Shown in pieces: positions 1-9,125 of a DNA stretch of 64,000 bases. Source of the stretch: Bacteroidota bacterium (lineage in GTDB: Bacteria > Bacteroidota > Bacteroidia > Chitinophagales > Chitinophagaceae); NCBI GenBank assembly GCA_030706685.1, contig JAUZOA010000007.1, positions 51,579-115,578 of the forward strand. Reading direction: 5' to 3'. Position 1 is the stretch's first letter. Each line of letters starts with the position of its first letter. The position numbers and the translations under genes are program-made. The notes below the pieces were generated by a model that saw only the letters and a program-made list of their open reading frames with translations, made no database searches and was not told the DNA's origin.

Positions 1-316
1 TAAGGTTATAGAGGAAGACGCCCCCCGATATGCCTAATGCCCCGTATACGATAGGAAGTTTCCAGTATTTTTTATTATAGATCTGTCCTAACCCGGGCAG
101 CAGGGCTGAACGAAGAGTAGCTACCTTCGGATTATAAACTCTTACCTTTTGCTTTTTACCATTTTTTGATGAATCAACAGTTATTGTAGTAGTGGTGAGG
201 GAGTCAGCTGTAACAAATTTTTCTTTTTCCTGCCCAAGAACCGGGGACAGCGCCATAGTCATAGCAACCAGCGCTAAAAGATATCTTTCAAAAAAACGTT
301 TTTTTGTTGCTGTCAT
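1..316 (-). CDS. DUF5683-type membrane protein, 3' end cut by window edge
   Basis: The 105 visible residues begin at ATG 316 and run off the left edge. They show a signal-like hydrophobic segment (about residues 12-28, ending LGQ), a polar linker, and the motif LLPGLGQIYNKKYWK followed by a hydrophobic stretch. That motif is typical of the DUF5683 family, which Bacteroidota commonly carry downstream of parB. The gene starts 31 bp after the parB stop on the same strand, so it is probably in the par transcription unit. Its molecular function is unknown. The family call is fairly firm; the true length cannot be seen. Confidence 0.75.
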   Translation of the reverse strand, partial: MTATKKRFFERYLLALVAMTMALSPVLGQEKEKFVTADSLTTTTITVDSSKNGKKQKVRVYNPKVATLRSALLPGLGQIYNKKYWKLPIVYGALGISGGVFLYNL

Positions 317-347
317 TAGATATACCTGAAATGGGAAAGCCACCCTT

Positions 348-1262
348 TTAGTCAAAGCGTACAATCAGCCCGAGTATTTTATTCAGTTCTTCCTGGGAGT
401 AATATTCAATAAGAATATGCCCGCTACCGTTCTTGCTGTTCTTCAATTTTACACGTGTGCTGAAATACGAGGCTAAGTTATCTTCTATTTTCTGGTAGAT
501 GGGAGATAAACCGCTTTTTGAAGTTTTTTTAACAGCCCCGCTTTGCTTGTAGATATTGCGGACCAGTGTTTCTGTTTGCCTGACGGATAATCCCTTTTCC
601 TTTATCTCTTTAAAGATGTATAATTGTTTATCAATCGTATCTACATTGATCAGTGCCCGTGCATGGCCCATGCTCAACTCATTGTTACGCACGGCTAATT
701 GAATGTCGGGGGGTAGTTTTAACAAGCGGATAAAATTGGCTACCGTGCTCCTGTCTTTTCCCATTCTTTCAGCTACCTGTTCCTGCGTATAATCCAATTC
801 TTCCATCATCCTCTTATAACTCAGGGCAATTTCCATAGCATTGAGGTCTTCCCGCTGGAGATTTTCTAATAAGGCGAGCTCCAGTAATTGCGCATCATTC
901 GCCTGTCGTACGTAGGCAGGGATATCATGCAGGCCGGCTATCCTGGCTGCTCTCCAGCGGCGTTCCCCGGTTATCAGCCTGTATTTGCCTGTTGGCAGTT
1001 TTGAAACAGTGACAGGCTGAATGATATCATGGAGCCTGATGGATTCCGCCAGTTCGTTGAGTGTTCGTTCATCAAAATCCCGGCGGGGTTGCTTGGGATT
1101 GGTTTCAATATCCTCAATGGGGATGCGGTTGATACCGGTTGCATTTTCAACGACAGTTGTTTTTAACTGGCCGCTGCTGGTCTTGAGATCCGTGTCAATA
1201 CTTTGAAGCAGGGAACGTATCCCTTTTCCTAAAGCGTCCTTGTTTTGTTTGGGGTTGGTCAT
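348..1262 (-). CDS. parB: Chromosome partitioning protein ParB
   Basis: 304 residues, the usual ParB length. The N-terminal domain has N55-PKQPRR and the GERRWRAA box (residues 99-106) that binds CTP and the phosphate of parS-bound ParB, then ENLQREDL (133-140). A helix-turn-helix follows at about 157-182 (TQEQVAERMGKDRSTVANFI). A short C-terminal dimerisation region ends the protein. ParB loads at parS sites, spreads, and works with ParA to segregate the replication origin region. It lies downstream of parA, but a four-helix-bundle gene is interposed, which is unusual for this normally adjacent pair. No parS site was recognised in the window. Confidence 0.95.
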   Translation of the reverse strand: MTNPKQNKDALGKGIRSLLQSIDTDLKTSSGQLKTTVVENATGINRIPIEDIETNPKQPRRDFDERTLNELAESIRLHDIIQPVTVSKLPTGKYRLITGERRWRAARIAGLHDIPAYVRQANDAQLLELALLENLQREDLNAMEIALSYKRMMEELDYTQEQVAERMGKDRSTVANFIRLLKLPPDIQLAVRNNELSMGHARALINVDTIDKQLYIFKEIKEKGLSVRQTETLVRNIYKQSGAVKKTSKSGLSPIYQKIEDNLASYFSTRVKLKNSKNGSGHILIEYYSQEELNKILGLIVRFD

Positions 1263-1284
1263 TTAGTTCTGAGTTAAGAGTCGG

Positions 1285-1736
1285 GAGTTCAGAGTCACCG
1301 AAAGTCTTTCATTATGTAAATTTATCCGGGTTTTGGATCATATTCCACAACATTTTCCCTGCTTCATTATTTCGAAATGTAAAATCATTATAGAATTCCG
1401 GCATAAGATATTTACAATCATGTGCAAAACCGGGCCAAACCTGGGTTTCAGTATTTTCAGTTTCAGAATCGGATAATTTCGACACAAAATGTGCGGGATA
1501 TCTTCTTTTTCGGTAGCCTTCTGCAAGATTAGCGCAGACCGATCCGGAGGATCGTCGTATCTGGTCAGTTGAACTAAATTTTTCTTCGGGCGGAAATTTT
1601 TTGGAGGCTTCGAAAATGTCCATAGCCAGTTTATAAGCTTTCTGGTATACAATCAGATCTTTGTAATCACCCATAAAAACAAAAAGTTTTTCCTATTGGA
1701 CTTTTCAATTACCGGGGTTTTGGCGACTCTGAACTC
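1285..1736. repeat. Inverted repeats flanking the four-helix-bundle gene
   Basis: GAGTTCAGAGTC at 1285-1296 is the exact reverse complement of GACTCTGAACTC at 1725-1736. Weaker similarity continues outward on both sides in units resembling 'gagttaagag' and 'gaactcttaac'. The arms bracket the gene at 1312-1674 and sit in the spacers to parB and parA. The arrangement suggests that the gene and its repeats entered the par locus as a unit, or that repeats accumulated around it. No transposase is present. Confidence 0.6.
1312..1674 (-). CDS. Four-helix-bundle protein (S23 / 23S-rRNA intervening-sequence protein family)
   Basis: 120 residues. The start GDYKDLIVYQKAYKLAMDIF, the internal RRSSGSVCANLAEGY and the later HDCKYL segment match the S23/IVP four-helix-bundle family. 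Related proteins are encoded in rRNA intervening sequences and, as Avd, accompany diversity-generating retroelements. No rRNA or reverse transcriptase is near here. The gene is intact, co-directional with parA and parB, and sits between them. Its function is unknown; family members occur as isolated single genes scattered in many bacterial genomes. The gene may be a passenger rather than part of segregation. Confidence 0.8.
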   Translation of the reverse strand: MGDYKDLIVYQKAYKLAMDIFEASKKFPPEEKFSSTDQIRRSSGSVCANLAEGYRKRRYPAHFVSKLSDSETENTETQVWPGFAHDCKYLMPEFYNDFTFRNNEAGKMLWNMIQNPDKFT

Positions 1737-1748
1737 TTAACTGCGAAC

Positions 1749-2552
1749 TCATAACTCCAATATCCTCTCTTCCTGCTTAATTTTCGTCAAATCATTCTTC
1801 TGCAATATTTCTTTGGCCAGGTTGAGATAGTTCATAGAGCCTTTGCTGCTGGCATCATACAGGATAACTGGTTTACCTACACTCGGAGCCTCAGCCAGCC
1901 GTGCATTCCGGTGAATGATTATACTGAATACCATATCTTCGAAATGGCGCCTTACTTCGCTGACCACCTGGTTACAGAGCCTGAGCCTGCCGTCATACAT
2001 GGTCATTAATATTCCCTCAATTTTCAGCTCGGTATTCAGGCGGCTCTGAACGATTTTGATAGTATTTAATAATTTGCCCAGGCCTTCCAATGCGAAAAAC
2101 TCGCATTGTACGGGCACCACTACTGAATCGGCGGCGGTTAATGCATTTACGGTAATTAATCCCAGGGACGGAGAACAGTCGATAATGATAAAATCGTAAT
2201 CCCCCCGGACCGGCTCCAATACGTTTTTTAGCACCATCTCCCGGTTAGGATAATTGATCATTTCTATTTCAGCGCCTACAAGGTCAATATGCGAGGGAAG
2301 GAGATCGAGGTTAGGAATCTCGGTCTTTAGAATCACTTCTTTGGCCCTTGTCTCGTTGACCATGCAATCGTACAGGCTTTGTGTGATATTATGGAGGTCG
2401 AAGCCGACACCGGTTGTACTGTTCGCCTGCGGATCGCCATCTACCAGCAGCGTTTTATACTCCAGCACCCCAAGACTTGCCGCCAGGTTGATAGCGGTAG
2501 TGGTTTTACCTACGCCCCCTTTTTGATTTGCAACGCCGATTATTCTTGCCAT
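1749..2552 (-). CDS. parA: Chromosome partitioning ATPase ParA (Soj-like)
   Basis: 267 residues with the deviant Walker A motif KGGVGKTT (11-18), the A' motif DGDPQAN (38-44) and Walker [12 protein letters not shown] (about 121-131). These define a ParA/Soj ATPase that binds DNA non-specifically and is stimulated by ParB to move the origin region. It is the first gene of the minus-strand par unit. The upstream region holds a 6-bp inverted repeat that could be an operator, but this is unproven. The length and lack of an N-terminal HTH indicate the chromosomal type. Confidence 0.95.
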   Translation of the reverse strand: MARIIGVANQKGGVGKTTTAINLAASLGVLEYKTLLVDGDPQANSTTGVGFDLHNITQSLYDCMVNETRAKEVILKTEIPNLDLLPSHIDLVGAEIEMINYPNREMVLKNVLEPVRGDYDFIIIDCSPSLGLITVNALTAADSVVVPVQCEFFALEGLGKLLNTIKIVQSRLNTELKIEGILMTMYDGRLRLCNQVVSEVRRHFEDMVFSIIIHRNARLAEAPSVGKPVILYDASSKGSMNYLNLAKEILQKNDLTKIKQEERILEL

Positions 2553-2926
2553 CCGGAAATTTCTTTAATAGTATTTTTTGTGACTGGTAAAATTGTCACC
2601 AGTATCTAAAACTGCAAAATTAAGTTTTGCCCATTTTACAGCCAATTCAATAAAAATCGGGTAGTATACCAGCTTGGTTTCTCGCAACGTTCGCAGCGGA
2701 CTGGCGATGCAGCGAACACCGCTCCGTCCCGTCGCCGCGCGAAATATATTTTCAAACTGACACATTACGAAAAATCGGGTAGCGCCCGGGGGAAGCGGGA
2801 TTTCGAAAAATGGTCCCGATAGCTATAAGGACCACTTTTCCAATTATCAAATGAATCACCACCAAAATAAGGGTTCATAAAAAAGAAATTTATAGCCGCC
2901 CGATCTTTAAATTTGGAGTTTATTTT
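2553..2926. other. Divergent parA / phosphoesterase intergenic region
   Basis: This 374-bp spacer holds no convincing gene. ACTGGT (2583-2588) and ACCAGT (2598-2603) form an inverted repeat just upstream of parA. Positions 2747-2768 match 36801-36822 at 21 of 22 bases, a shared dispersed segment. TAAATTTG at 2908-2915 fits the Bacteroidota -7 consensus TAnnTTTG and lies only 12 bp before the ATG at 2927; no TTTG sits at the expected -33 position, so the promoter call is weak. Confidence 0.4.
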
Positions 2927-4177
2927 ATGCGAAATACTCCTTTCTGGTGGATATTGATCGGTTTGATGATATTGCTGGATTTTTACATTTTCCAGGCGCT
3001 AAAGGTAATAGTTCATTCCGCGACCGGTAAAACAAGAGCAATGATCTTCATGGGCTACTGGACGCTTTCTGTAGCAGCCCTGGTTACCTTGCTGATACTT
3101 CCTTACCTGCATTTTCAATCCCAGGCAAAACTGCTCCGGAGCACTTTGTTTGCCATCATTATCGGGCTATTTATTGCCAAGCTGGTAGCAGCAGTCTTCT
3201 TTTTGATAGATGATATCCGAAGACTTATTCAATGGACGGGGACTAAACTCTTTTTTCCCCATAAAGCAGGACAGACGCCGGGAGAAGGCGAAAAAATATC
3301 CAGGTCGGTATTTCTTAGCTGGGTGGGGATGATTGCCGGTGGTGGCCTATATGGATCATTACTGTATGGCTTTAGCAATAAATACCGCTACCAGTTAGAG
3401 CGGTCTTCTTTGTCTTTTACCAACCTGCCTGCAGCTTTTAAAGGGTTAAAGATTGTCCAGGTATCCGATATACACAGCGGTAGTTTTACCGATAAGAAAG
3501 CAGTGATGAAAGGAGTGGAGATGATAATAAAAGAGAAACCGGATCTCATTCTTTTTACCGGCGATCTTGTCAACAATAAGGCGGATGAGATGGAGGATTA
3601 TATGGACGTTTTTGGCAAATTAAATGCGCCGATGGGAGTTTATTCCACACTTGGCAATCATGATTACGGGGATTATGTACACTGGGATACCGTCAATGAA
3701 AAGAAAGCAAATCTTGAAAGACTTAAACAGGTGCACGCTGATCTTGGCTGGCATTTGCTGATGAATGAACATGTGGTTTTGGAAAAAGAAGATGATAAAA
3801 TAGCTCTTATCGGGGTCGAAAACTGGAGCGCCAAGGCTCGGTTTCCCAAATATGGCGATTTGCGAAAAGCTTATACCGGCGCAGAGCCATATCCTTTTAA
3901 AATATTGATGAGTCATGATCCATCGCATTGGGACGCTGAAGTAAAAAAATACTACAAGGATATTGACCTCATGCTGGCAGGCCATACTCATGGCATGCAA
4001 TTCGGTATTGAGATACCGGGGTTCAAATGGAGCCCTGTCCAGTATATTTACAAACAATGGGCGGGTTTATATGAAGAAGGATCGCAAAAGCTTTATGTAA
4101 ACAGGGGTTATGGCTTTATCGGCTATCCCGGTCGGGTGGGAGTACTTCCCGAGATCACCCTATTTGAACTGACATAA
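2927..4177 (+). CDS. Membrane-anchored metallophosphoesterase
   Basis: 416 residues. The first 150 hold about four membrane segments (near 7-28, 40-60, 72-94 and 128-148). The calcineurin-like domain follows, with all metal-binding motifs: DIH (181-183), GD..N (212-216), GNHD (243-246), SH (330-331) and GHTH (353-356). The arrangement matches YkuE/YaeI-type enzymes, whose relatives hydrolyse phosphodiesters or pyrophosphates of envelope lipids. The catalytic part follows the last membrane segment; its side of the membrane was not settled. The substrate cannot be read from sequence. Confidence 0.88.
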   Translation: MRNTPFWWILIGLMILLDFYIFQALKVIVHSATGKTRAMIFMGYWTLSVAALVTLLILPYLHFQSQAKLLRSTLFAIIIGLFIAKLVAAVFFLIDDIRRLIQWTGTKLFFPHKAGQTPGEGEKISRSVFLSWVGMIAGGGLYGSLLYGFSNKYRYQLERSSLSFTNLPAAFKGLKIVQVSDIHSGSFTDKKAVMKGVEMIIKEKPDLILFTGDLVNNKADEMEDYMDVFGKLNAPMGVYSTLGNHDYGDYVHWDTVNEKKANLERLKQVHADLGWHLLMNEHVVLEKEDDKIALIGVENWSAKARFPKYGDLRKAYTGAEPYPFKILMSHDPSHWDAEVKKYYKDIDLMLAGHTHGMQFGIEIPGFKWSPVQYIYKQWAGLYEEGSQKLYVNRGYGFIGYPGRVGVLPEITLFELT

Positions 4178-4219
4178 TGGGTTATTTTGCTGTTTGCCAG
4201 GACATTCTGGTGATTTTCG

Positions 4220-4315
4220 TATGGGAGAGCCATGCCCGGGGTACGGGAGACGTATAGGGGTATGGCATAGCGATGCCTGGACCATGCCGGAAGTATGGAG
4301 AATCTACCGTTCTAT
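4220..4315. repeat. Degenerate tandem repeat with 11-bp period (array 1)
   Basis: Consecutive units read TATGGGAGAGC (4220), CATGCCCGGGG (4231), TACGGGAGACG (4242), a short TATAGGGG (4253), TATGGCATAGC (4261), GATGCCTGGAC (4272), CATGCCGGAAG (4283), TATGGAGAATC (4294) and a decayed TACCGTTCTAT (4305). Every unit but one is exactly 11 bp and most begin with YAT. The array lies in the 295-bp spacer between two plus-strand genes. Eleven is not a multiple of three and no gene crosses it, so it is not coding. Two longer arrays of the same period occur at 38546 and 44155. Confidence 0.65.
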
Positions 4316-4472
4316 CCTCTTTTGCTCCTGCTCACTAAAGCAGGTGTCCTTACGATTTTATACCTGGTAACCGGTTCTTCTGATAACCTTTGGCATTAAA
4401 CTTATCTTCCGGGTAGCGGTCTTACTGCGTCATTTCAACCCGGTACCCTAAAAACAGGACTAAACACTGCTG

Positions 4473-5555
4473 ATGCTGAAAAAATATATTATTGTTATAT
4501 GCCTGGTCTTCGTTGGTTATTTTGCTTTCCCGCAAAATACAAAGACCGACACGCTGCCTTTGCCGGTTGATAATAGCCTGGCGATGGATACCAGCATAAA
4601 TTATGATGAACTGCTGAATGGATTTGATAATTTCCTCGATTCTATTTTAGCCCCGCGCAGCTATTTTCTCGTCAATCTTTCCGCTGGCAGTGGTTATTTT
4701 AATTATGTCACCAGGAACAACATCCAGCTATCTGCTCAAAAGAAACTTATTTTGTCCCCCTTAATTGGTTATTATCACAAAAGCGGACCGGGCATCACCG
4801 TCTCAGCCAACGCGATAAGGGAAAGAAGAAGAAATTATAACCTTTATCAATATTCCATAACCCCTTCGTTTGATTTTATACAAAATACGAAATGGACAGG
4901 TGGCATCTCTTTTACAAGGCATATTACCAGGGATTCATTACATTTTTATACCACGCCATTACAGAAAGAAATGGCCGGTTATTTTTTATGGAGAAAATCA
5001 TGGTTGCAACCGGGTCTTTCCGCCAGCTATGGATGGGGCAGCCGCACTGATCTGAAAAAGCGACAATCGTATCTTACAGGATTTTATTTAAAGAGATGGC
5101 TTCAGTTACGCACGGGTATCCAGGTGATCGATACCTTTTCGGTGATCGATACGATTGTTACTAACATCACTACCAAAGAATCAATTATTGATTTTTCGCT
5201 GACCGCTTCCCTGCGTCATACTTTTTACTGGTTAAATATCTTTGGTCATAACGACTATATAAAATTTACGGCAATGCTTGCATCTTCTTTCGGAACGCAG
5301 CAATTTGGGTTTAACCAGGCTGCGGCAACCCCGGTCACAACCAGGAATGCTGCGAAGGTTCAGTTCAACAGGGGCGATGTCAATCTCGATGATAAACTGA
5401 AATTCCAGCCGCTTTCATTAACGTTATACCTGCGCCCTGAATATTATACCGGTAAATTTTTCATTCAGCCACAATTAATGATTGACTATTATTTCCCCGG
5501 GGAGAAGGATAACCTGACGACTTTCTTTTCTATCAATGCCGGCTTCATGTTTTGA
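4473..5555 (+). CDS. Predicted outer-membrane beta-barrel protein
   Basis: 360 residues. A signal peptide (about 1-20, ending FAFPQ) precedes a polar segment and then alternating hydrophobic/polar strands with aromatic girdle residues, ending in the beta-strand SINAGFMF with a terminal Phe, as expected for a barrel. I do not recognise a specific family. It is unlikely to be enzymatic; a structural or transport role in the outer membrane is inferred. It stands alone between the 11-bp array upstream and a 327-bp spacer downstream. Confidence 0.65.
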   Translation: MLKKYIIVICLVFVGYFAFPQNTKTDTLPLPVDNSLAMDTSINYDELLNGFDNFLDSILAPRSYFLVNLSAGSGYFNYVTRNNIQLSAQKKLILSPLIGYYHKSGPGITVSANAIRERRRNYNLYQYSITPSFDFIQNTKWTGGISFTRHITRDSLHFYTTPLQKEMAGYFLWRKSWLQPGLSASYGWGSRTDLKKRQSYLTGFYLKRWLQLRTGIQVIDTFSVIDTIVTNITTKESIIDFSLTASLRHTFYWLNIFGHNDYIKFTAMLASSFGTQQFGFNQAAATPVTTRNAAKVQFNRGDVNLDDKLKFQPLSLTLYLRPEYYTGKFFIQPQLMIDYYFPGEKDNLTTFFSINAGFMF

Positions 5556-5882
5556 TGTGAAAAACTCATAGGTCCAAAACTATCCGGGGATATGGACTCA
5601 TGGGGAAAATGGATTTTCACAGTAAAGCATAAAAAAAATTGTGTTCATCCGCGTGATCTCCCGCGTTCGCGGGACAAGCTGTACAATCCGTGTTCTATTC
5701 TTCATCCTGTTTTTAAATCGAATGAGTTCAATTTTAGAAAACCTTCACAATCCGGCGGCAATATTATTTTTCTTTTTTTGTTTTATAATTCATAAAAGCC
5801 GCAGGAGTTAATGGAAATTAACAGGCTATACAGGTTACTGGCATTATCATTGAATTTTTTATGGAATTAAATTTTTTAAATT
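5556..5882. other. Intergenic region with small hairpin, no gene
   Basis: A 327-bp, partly AT-rich spacer. Around 5640-5710 it carries degenerate 'gttcatccgcgtgatc' and 'aatccgtgttctattc' sequences and a small hairpin, tcccgcgttcgcggga (5658-5673), resembling intergenic repeats common in Bacteroidota. The last 60 bp are AT-rich and probably contain the promoter of the next gene. An open frame here (67 codons) has no coding character. Confidence 0.4.
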
Positions 5883-6473
5883 ATGAAAACAAAACTATTC
5901 CTACCGCTCTTTGCAGCTCTTCTCTTTTCCCAGGCAATGATGGCACAGTTTCATGTTGGTTTTAAAGGTGGCGTCAATATTACGAAAATAGATGGCGTAT
6001 CATTTAAGGATGAGTTCAAATATGGCTACCATATCGGGGGCTTTGCCGAAATTGGTCTTGGAAAAAAATTGGGGCTGCAGCCGGAAGTTTTATTTAACCA
6101 ATATTCCACATCGCTTGACAGCAATTACAAACATATTTACCAGAATGTTTTTAATTCAAGCCAGAGCAGTGTAAAACTGAATTATTTGTCTATTCCCATT
6201 TTATTGAATTATAAATTGATCGGGAATTTCCTTTCACTGCAGGCAGGCCCGCAATTTGGCGTGCTGATGAGCCACGATAAAACTTTATTGCAAAATGGCG
6301 GTGAGGCATTCAAGAAAGGAGATTTTTCATTACTGGCAGGCGCGCAAATAAAATTAAGCGCTATCCGCATAAGCGGCCGGTATGTGATTGGCTTAAATAA
6401 TATCAATGATATAGATAACCAGGACCGGTGGAAAAGCCAGGGATTCCAGGTATCACTTGGATTGGCCCTATAA
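5883..6473 (+). CDS. Porin-family outer-membrane beta-barrel protein
   Basis: 196 residues with signal peptide (1-21, ending MMAQ). FHVGFKGGVNITKID, an early GYHIGGFAEIGLGKKLGLQPEVLF block, LSIPILLNYKL and a last strand GFQVSLGLAL are the hallmarks of the eight-stranded OMP_b-brl_2 (porin family) barrels abundant in Bacteroidota. The true role is unknown; such proteins are usually monocistronic, as here. A strong intrinsic terminator follows 20 bp after the stop. Confidence 0.82.
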   Translation: MKTKLFLPLFAALLFSQAMMAQFHVGFKGGVNITKIDGVSFKDEFKYGYHIGGFAEIGLGKKLGLQPEVLFNQYSTSLDSNYKHIYQNVFNSSQSSVKLNYLSIPILLNYKLIGNFLSLQAGPQFGVLMSHDKTLLQNGGEAFKKGDFSLLAGAQIKLSAIRISGRYVIGLNNINDIDNQDRWKSQGFQVSLGLAL

Positions 6474-6496
6474 GATCTAAAACCTCGTGAAGAATG

Positions 6497-6528
6497 ATCC
6501 TCCCGCTTCTGGCGGGAGGATTTTTTTT
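6497..6528 (+). terminator. Intrinsic terminator after porin-family gene
   Basis: A 10-bp perfect stem, ATCCTCCCGC (6497-6506) with GCGGGAGGAT (6512-6521), loop TTCTG, followed by a run of T to 6528. Confidence 0.9.
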
Positions 6529-6687
6529 ATTGGCAGCCAGTCTTTTACGTTATCTGCGTTATTGTCATTTTTAAGGGGGCGGCATAATACTTGACAACTA
6601 TCTATTCCTTTGTATTTTTACCCGCTTACCTTCCGGGAGAAGTATTTTAAACAGGCGGGTGACATATTGACTAAAGAGATCAAATTT

Positions 6688-9087
6688 ATGAGTTTTGAAA
6701 AATTAGTAAAGTCGGAAGACGACATGGATTTTTTGCCGATTATTCCTTTGAATGAAAGCGACCAGGAAGACACGAATGGCATAGAAGTGCCTCCCGAGAT
6801 AGCCTTGCTCCCCTTACGAAATACTGTATTGTTTCCGGGCGTGGTATTGCCTATTACCGTGGGGCGCGATAAAAGCATCAAGGCGGTTAGTGATGCCTAT
6901 AAAGGAGATAAATTAATAGGTGTGGTGGCACAGAAAGACAGCAATGTGGAGGACCCCGCTATAAAGGACCTGGAACAGATCGGGACAATTGCTAGGATCG
7001 TCAAACAAATAAAGATGCCGGATGGCGGCACTACTATCATCATCCAGGGAAAAAGCAGGTTCTTCATTGAATCCATCATCGGGGACGATCCCTACTTTAA
7101 AGCCAAAATCCGCCGGATCGATGAAGAAGAATCACCCAAGGATTCCAATTTTGACGCCTATGTGGCCAACATTAAAGACCTGGCTACCGAGATCATCCAG
7201 CTTTCACCCAATATTCCCACTGAGGCTTCGATCATTTTGCGAAATATAGAAAACCCTTCTTTCCTGATACATTTTGTATCCAGCAACCTGAATACAGATA
7301 TTAAAGAAAAGCAGCGCTTACTGGAGCTGAACCAGATCCGCGAAAGAGCAGACCTGCTGATGCAGCTATTGCAGAAAGAACTTCAATTCGCCGAGTTAAA
7401 AAATAAAGTAACTACCAAGACGAGAGCAGAGTTGGATAAGCAGCAGCGTGAATATTTTTTGCAGCAGCAATTAAAAAGTATCAAAGAAGAACTGGGTGGC
7501 GATTCCAATGTGCAGGAAGTAAAAGAAATGCAGAAAAAAGCGGAGACTAAGAAATGGCCGGTTGCCGCAAAGGAATTATTCAAGAAAGGTGCGGAGAAAC
7601 TGGAAAGGATGCACCCAAGCACTCCTGATTATTCCGTTGTTTATAATCATCTTGACCTGATGCTGGATCTTCCCTGGGAAGAATATACAGAAGATCATTA
7701 CGATCTGAAAAAAGCAAAGAAAACGCTGGATAATGATCATTATGGAATGAATAAGATCAAAGAAAGGATATTGGAATACCTGGCTGTGCTGAAGCTGAAA
7801 GGAGATATGAAAAGCCCCATACTTTGTTTTGTCGGCCCCCCGGGTATCGGTAAAACATCACTGGGAAGGAGCATCGCTAATACGATCGGGAGAAAATATA
7901 TCCGGCTAAGTCTTGGTGGCTTGCATGATGAAAGCGAGATACGCGGTCACCGCAAAACATATATCGGCGCTATGCCCGGAAGAATTTTACAATCAATAAG
8001 AAAAGTAAAATCTTCCAACCCGGTAATGATACTGGATGAAATAGACAAAGTGGGCAGCGATTTTCGCGGTGATCCGAGCAGCGCTTTGCTGGAAGTACTG
8101 GACCCGGAACAGAATCATACTTTTTATGATAACTACCTGGAGACTGAATATGACCTGAGCAAGGTATTGTTTATTGCCACAGCTAATAATGTTCAAAATA
8201 TTCAACCCGCCCTGCGTGACCGTTTGGAGATCATTGATCTTAGCGGCTACGCAGTGGAAGAGAAGATCGAAATTGCAAAACGGCATTTAGTGCCGAAACA
8301 AAAAGACCTGCATGGGCTAAAGAGCAGTAATTTTAAGATCGGTGATAAAGTATTGGAAAAAATTATCCAGGATTATACAAGAGAGAGCGGTGTTCGCGAA
8401 TTGGACCGCCAGTTAGCCTCCATCATGCGCTACCAGGCCAAACAACTGGCGATAAAAGGAAAATTAAAATCCGCTGTTACATCTGTTGACATAGAAAAAA
8501 TATTAGGGAAGTCGAAATACAGCAACGAAATATACAAGACCGCTAATATGCCGGGCGTAGCTATCGGGTTAGCCTGGACGTATGTGGGAGGAGAAATTCT
8601 TTTTATTGAGACCAGCCTGAGTGATGGAAAAGGAGAATTGAAACTGACCGGCAACCTGGGTAATGTGATGAAGGAGAGCGCCAGCACGGCACTGACTTAC
8701 CTGCAATCCAATGCCAACAAATATGCTTTCGATACCAAACTATTCGAGAAGAAAAATATCCATATTCATGTTCCCGAAGGCGCAGTTCCCAAAGACGGGC
8801 CGAGTGCAGGGATTACAATGATGACGGCGATTGCTTCGGCGCTCACCGGTAAAAAAGTAAAACCTTTCCTGGCAATGACCGGTGAGATTACCTTACGCGG
8901 CCAGGTATTGCCGGTAGGAGGCATCAAAGAAAAAGTACTGGCAGCTAAAAGAGCCGGGTTAAAAGAGATCATTCTTTGCTGGCAAAACGAAAAAGACGTG
9001 CAGGAAATAGAATCAGAATTTATCAAAGGAATAAAGTTTCATTATGTAAAAACGATGAACCAGGTGCTGGAGCTGGCGCTGGTTTAA
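6688..9087 (+). CDS. lon: ATP-dependent Lon protease
   Basis: 799 residues from ATG 6688, chosen over an upstream in-frame start at 6610 because the segment between is not Lon-like and the ATG is followed by the usual acidic lead-in. The N-terminal substrate domain starts LLPLRNTVLFPG (41-51). The AAA+ domain has Walker A GPPGIGKT (383-390) and Walker B ILDE (448-451). The S16 protease domain carries catalytic Ser706 in DGPSAG and Lys749 in IKEKV. Lon degrades misfolded and regulatory proteins in the cytoplasm. All key residues are intact. porQ follows 38 bp downstream. Confidence 0.97.
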   Translation: MSFEKLVKSEDDMDFLPIIPLNESDQEDTNGIEVPPEIALLPLRNTVLFPGVVLPITVGRDKSIKAVSDAYKGDKLIGVVAQKDSNVEDPAIKDLEQIGTIARIVKQIKMPDGGTTIIIQGKSRFFIESIIGDDPYFKAKIRRIDEEESPKDSNFDAYVANIKDLATEIIQLSPNIPTEASIILRNIENPSFLIHFVSSNLNTDIKEKQRLLELNQIRERADLLMQLLQKELQFAELKNKVTTKTRAELDKQQREYFLQQQLKSIKEELGGDSNVQEVKEMQKKAETKKWPVAAKELFKKGAEKLERMHPSTPDYSVVYNHLDLMLDLPWEEYTEDHYDLKKAKKTLDNDHYGMNKIKERILEYLAVLKLKGDMKSPILCFVGPPGIGKTSLGRSIANTIGRKYIRLSLGGLHDESEIRGHRKTYIGAMPGRILQSIRKVKSSNPVMILDEIDKVGSDFRGDPSSALLEVLDPEQNHTFYDNYLETEYDLSKVLFIATANNVQNIQPALRDRLEIIDLSGYAVEEKIEIAKRHLVPKQKDLHGLKSSNFKIGDKVLEKIIQDYTRESGVRELDRQLASIMRYQAKQLAIKGKLKSAVTSVDIEKILGKSKYSNEIYKTANMPGVAIGLAWTYVGGEILFIETSLSDGKGELKLTGNLGNVMKESASTALTYLQSNANKYAFDTKLFEKKNIHIHVPEGAVPKDGPSAGITMMTAIASALTGKKVKPFLAMTGEITLRGQVLPVGGIKEKVLAAKRAGLKEIILCWQNEKDVQEIESEFIKGIKFHYVKTMNQVLELALV

Positions 9088-9125
9088 AACCATTAAACCC
9101 TTCAAACCCTTCAACGTTCGGCATA

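Noticed and set aside
1021..1206. Plus-strand open frame opposite parB
   Set aside because: Antisense shadow of a firmly identified gene, no signal, motif or ribosome site.
2583..2603. parS site near parA
   Set aside because: The inverted repeat ACTGGT...ACCAGT does not resemble the known parS palindrome TGTTTCACGTGAAACA; only an operator role was kept as possible.
8976..9125. Longer PorQ N-terminus overlapping lon
   Set aside because: The extra 50 residues overlap the lon coding region, have no signal character and begin with TTG deep inside lon.
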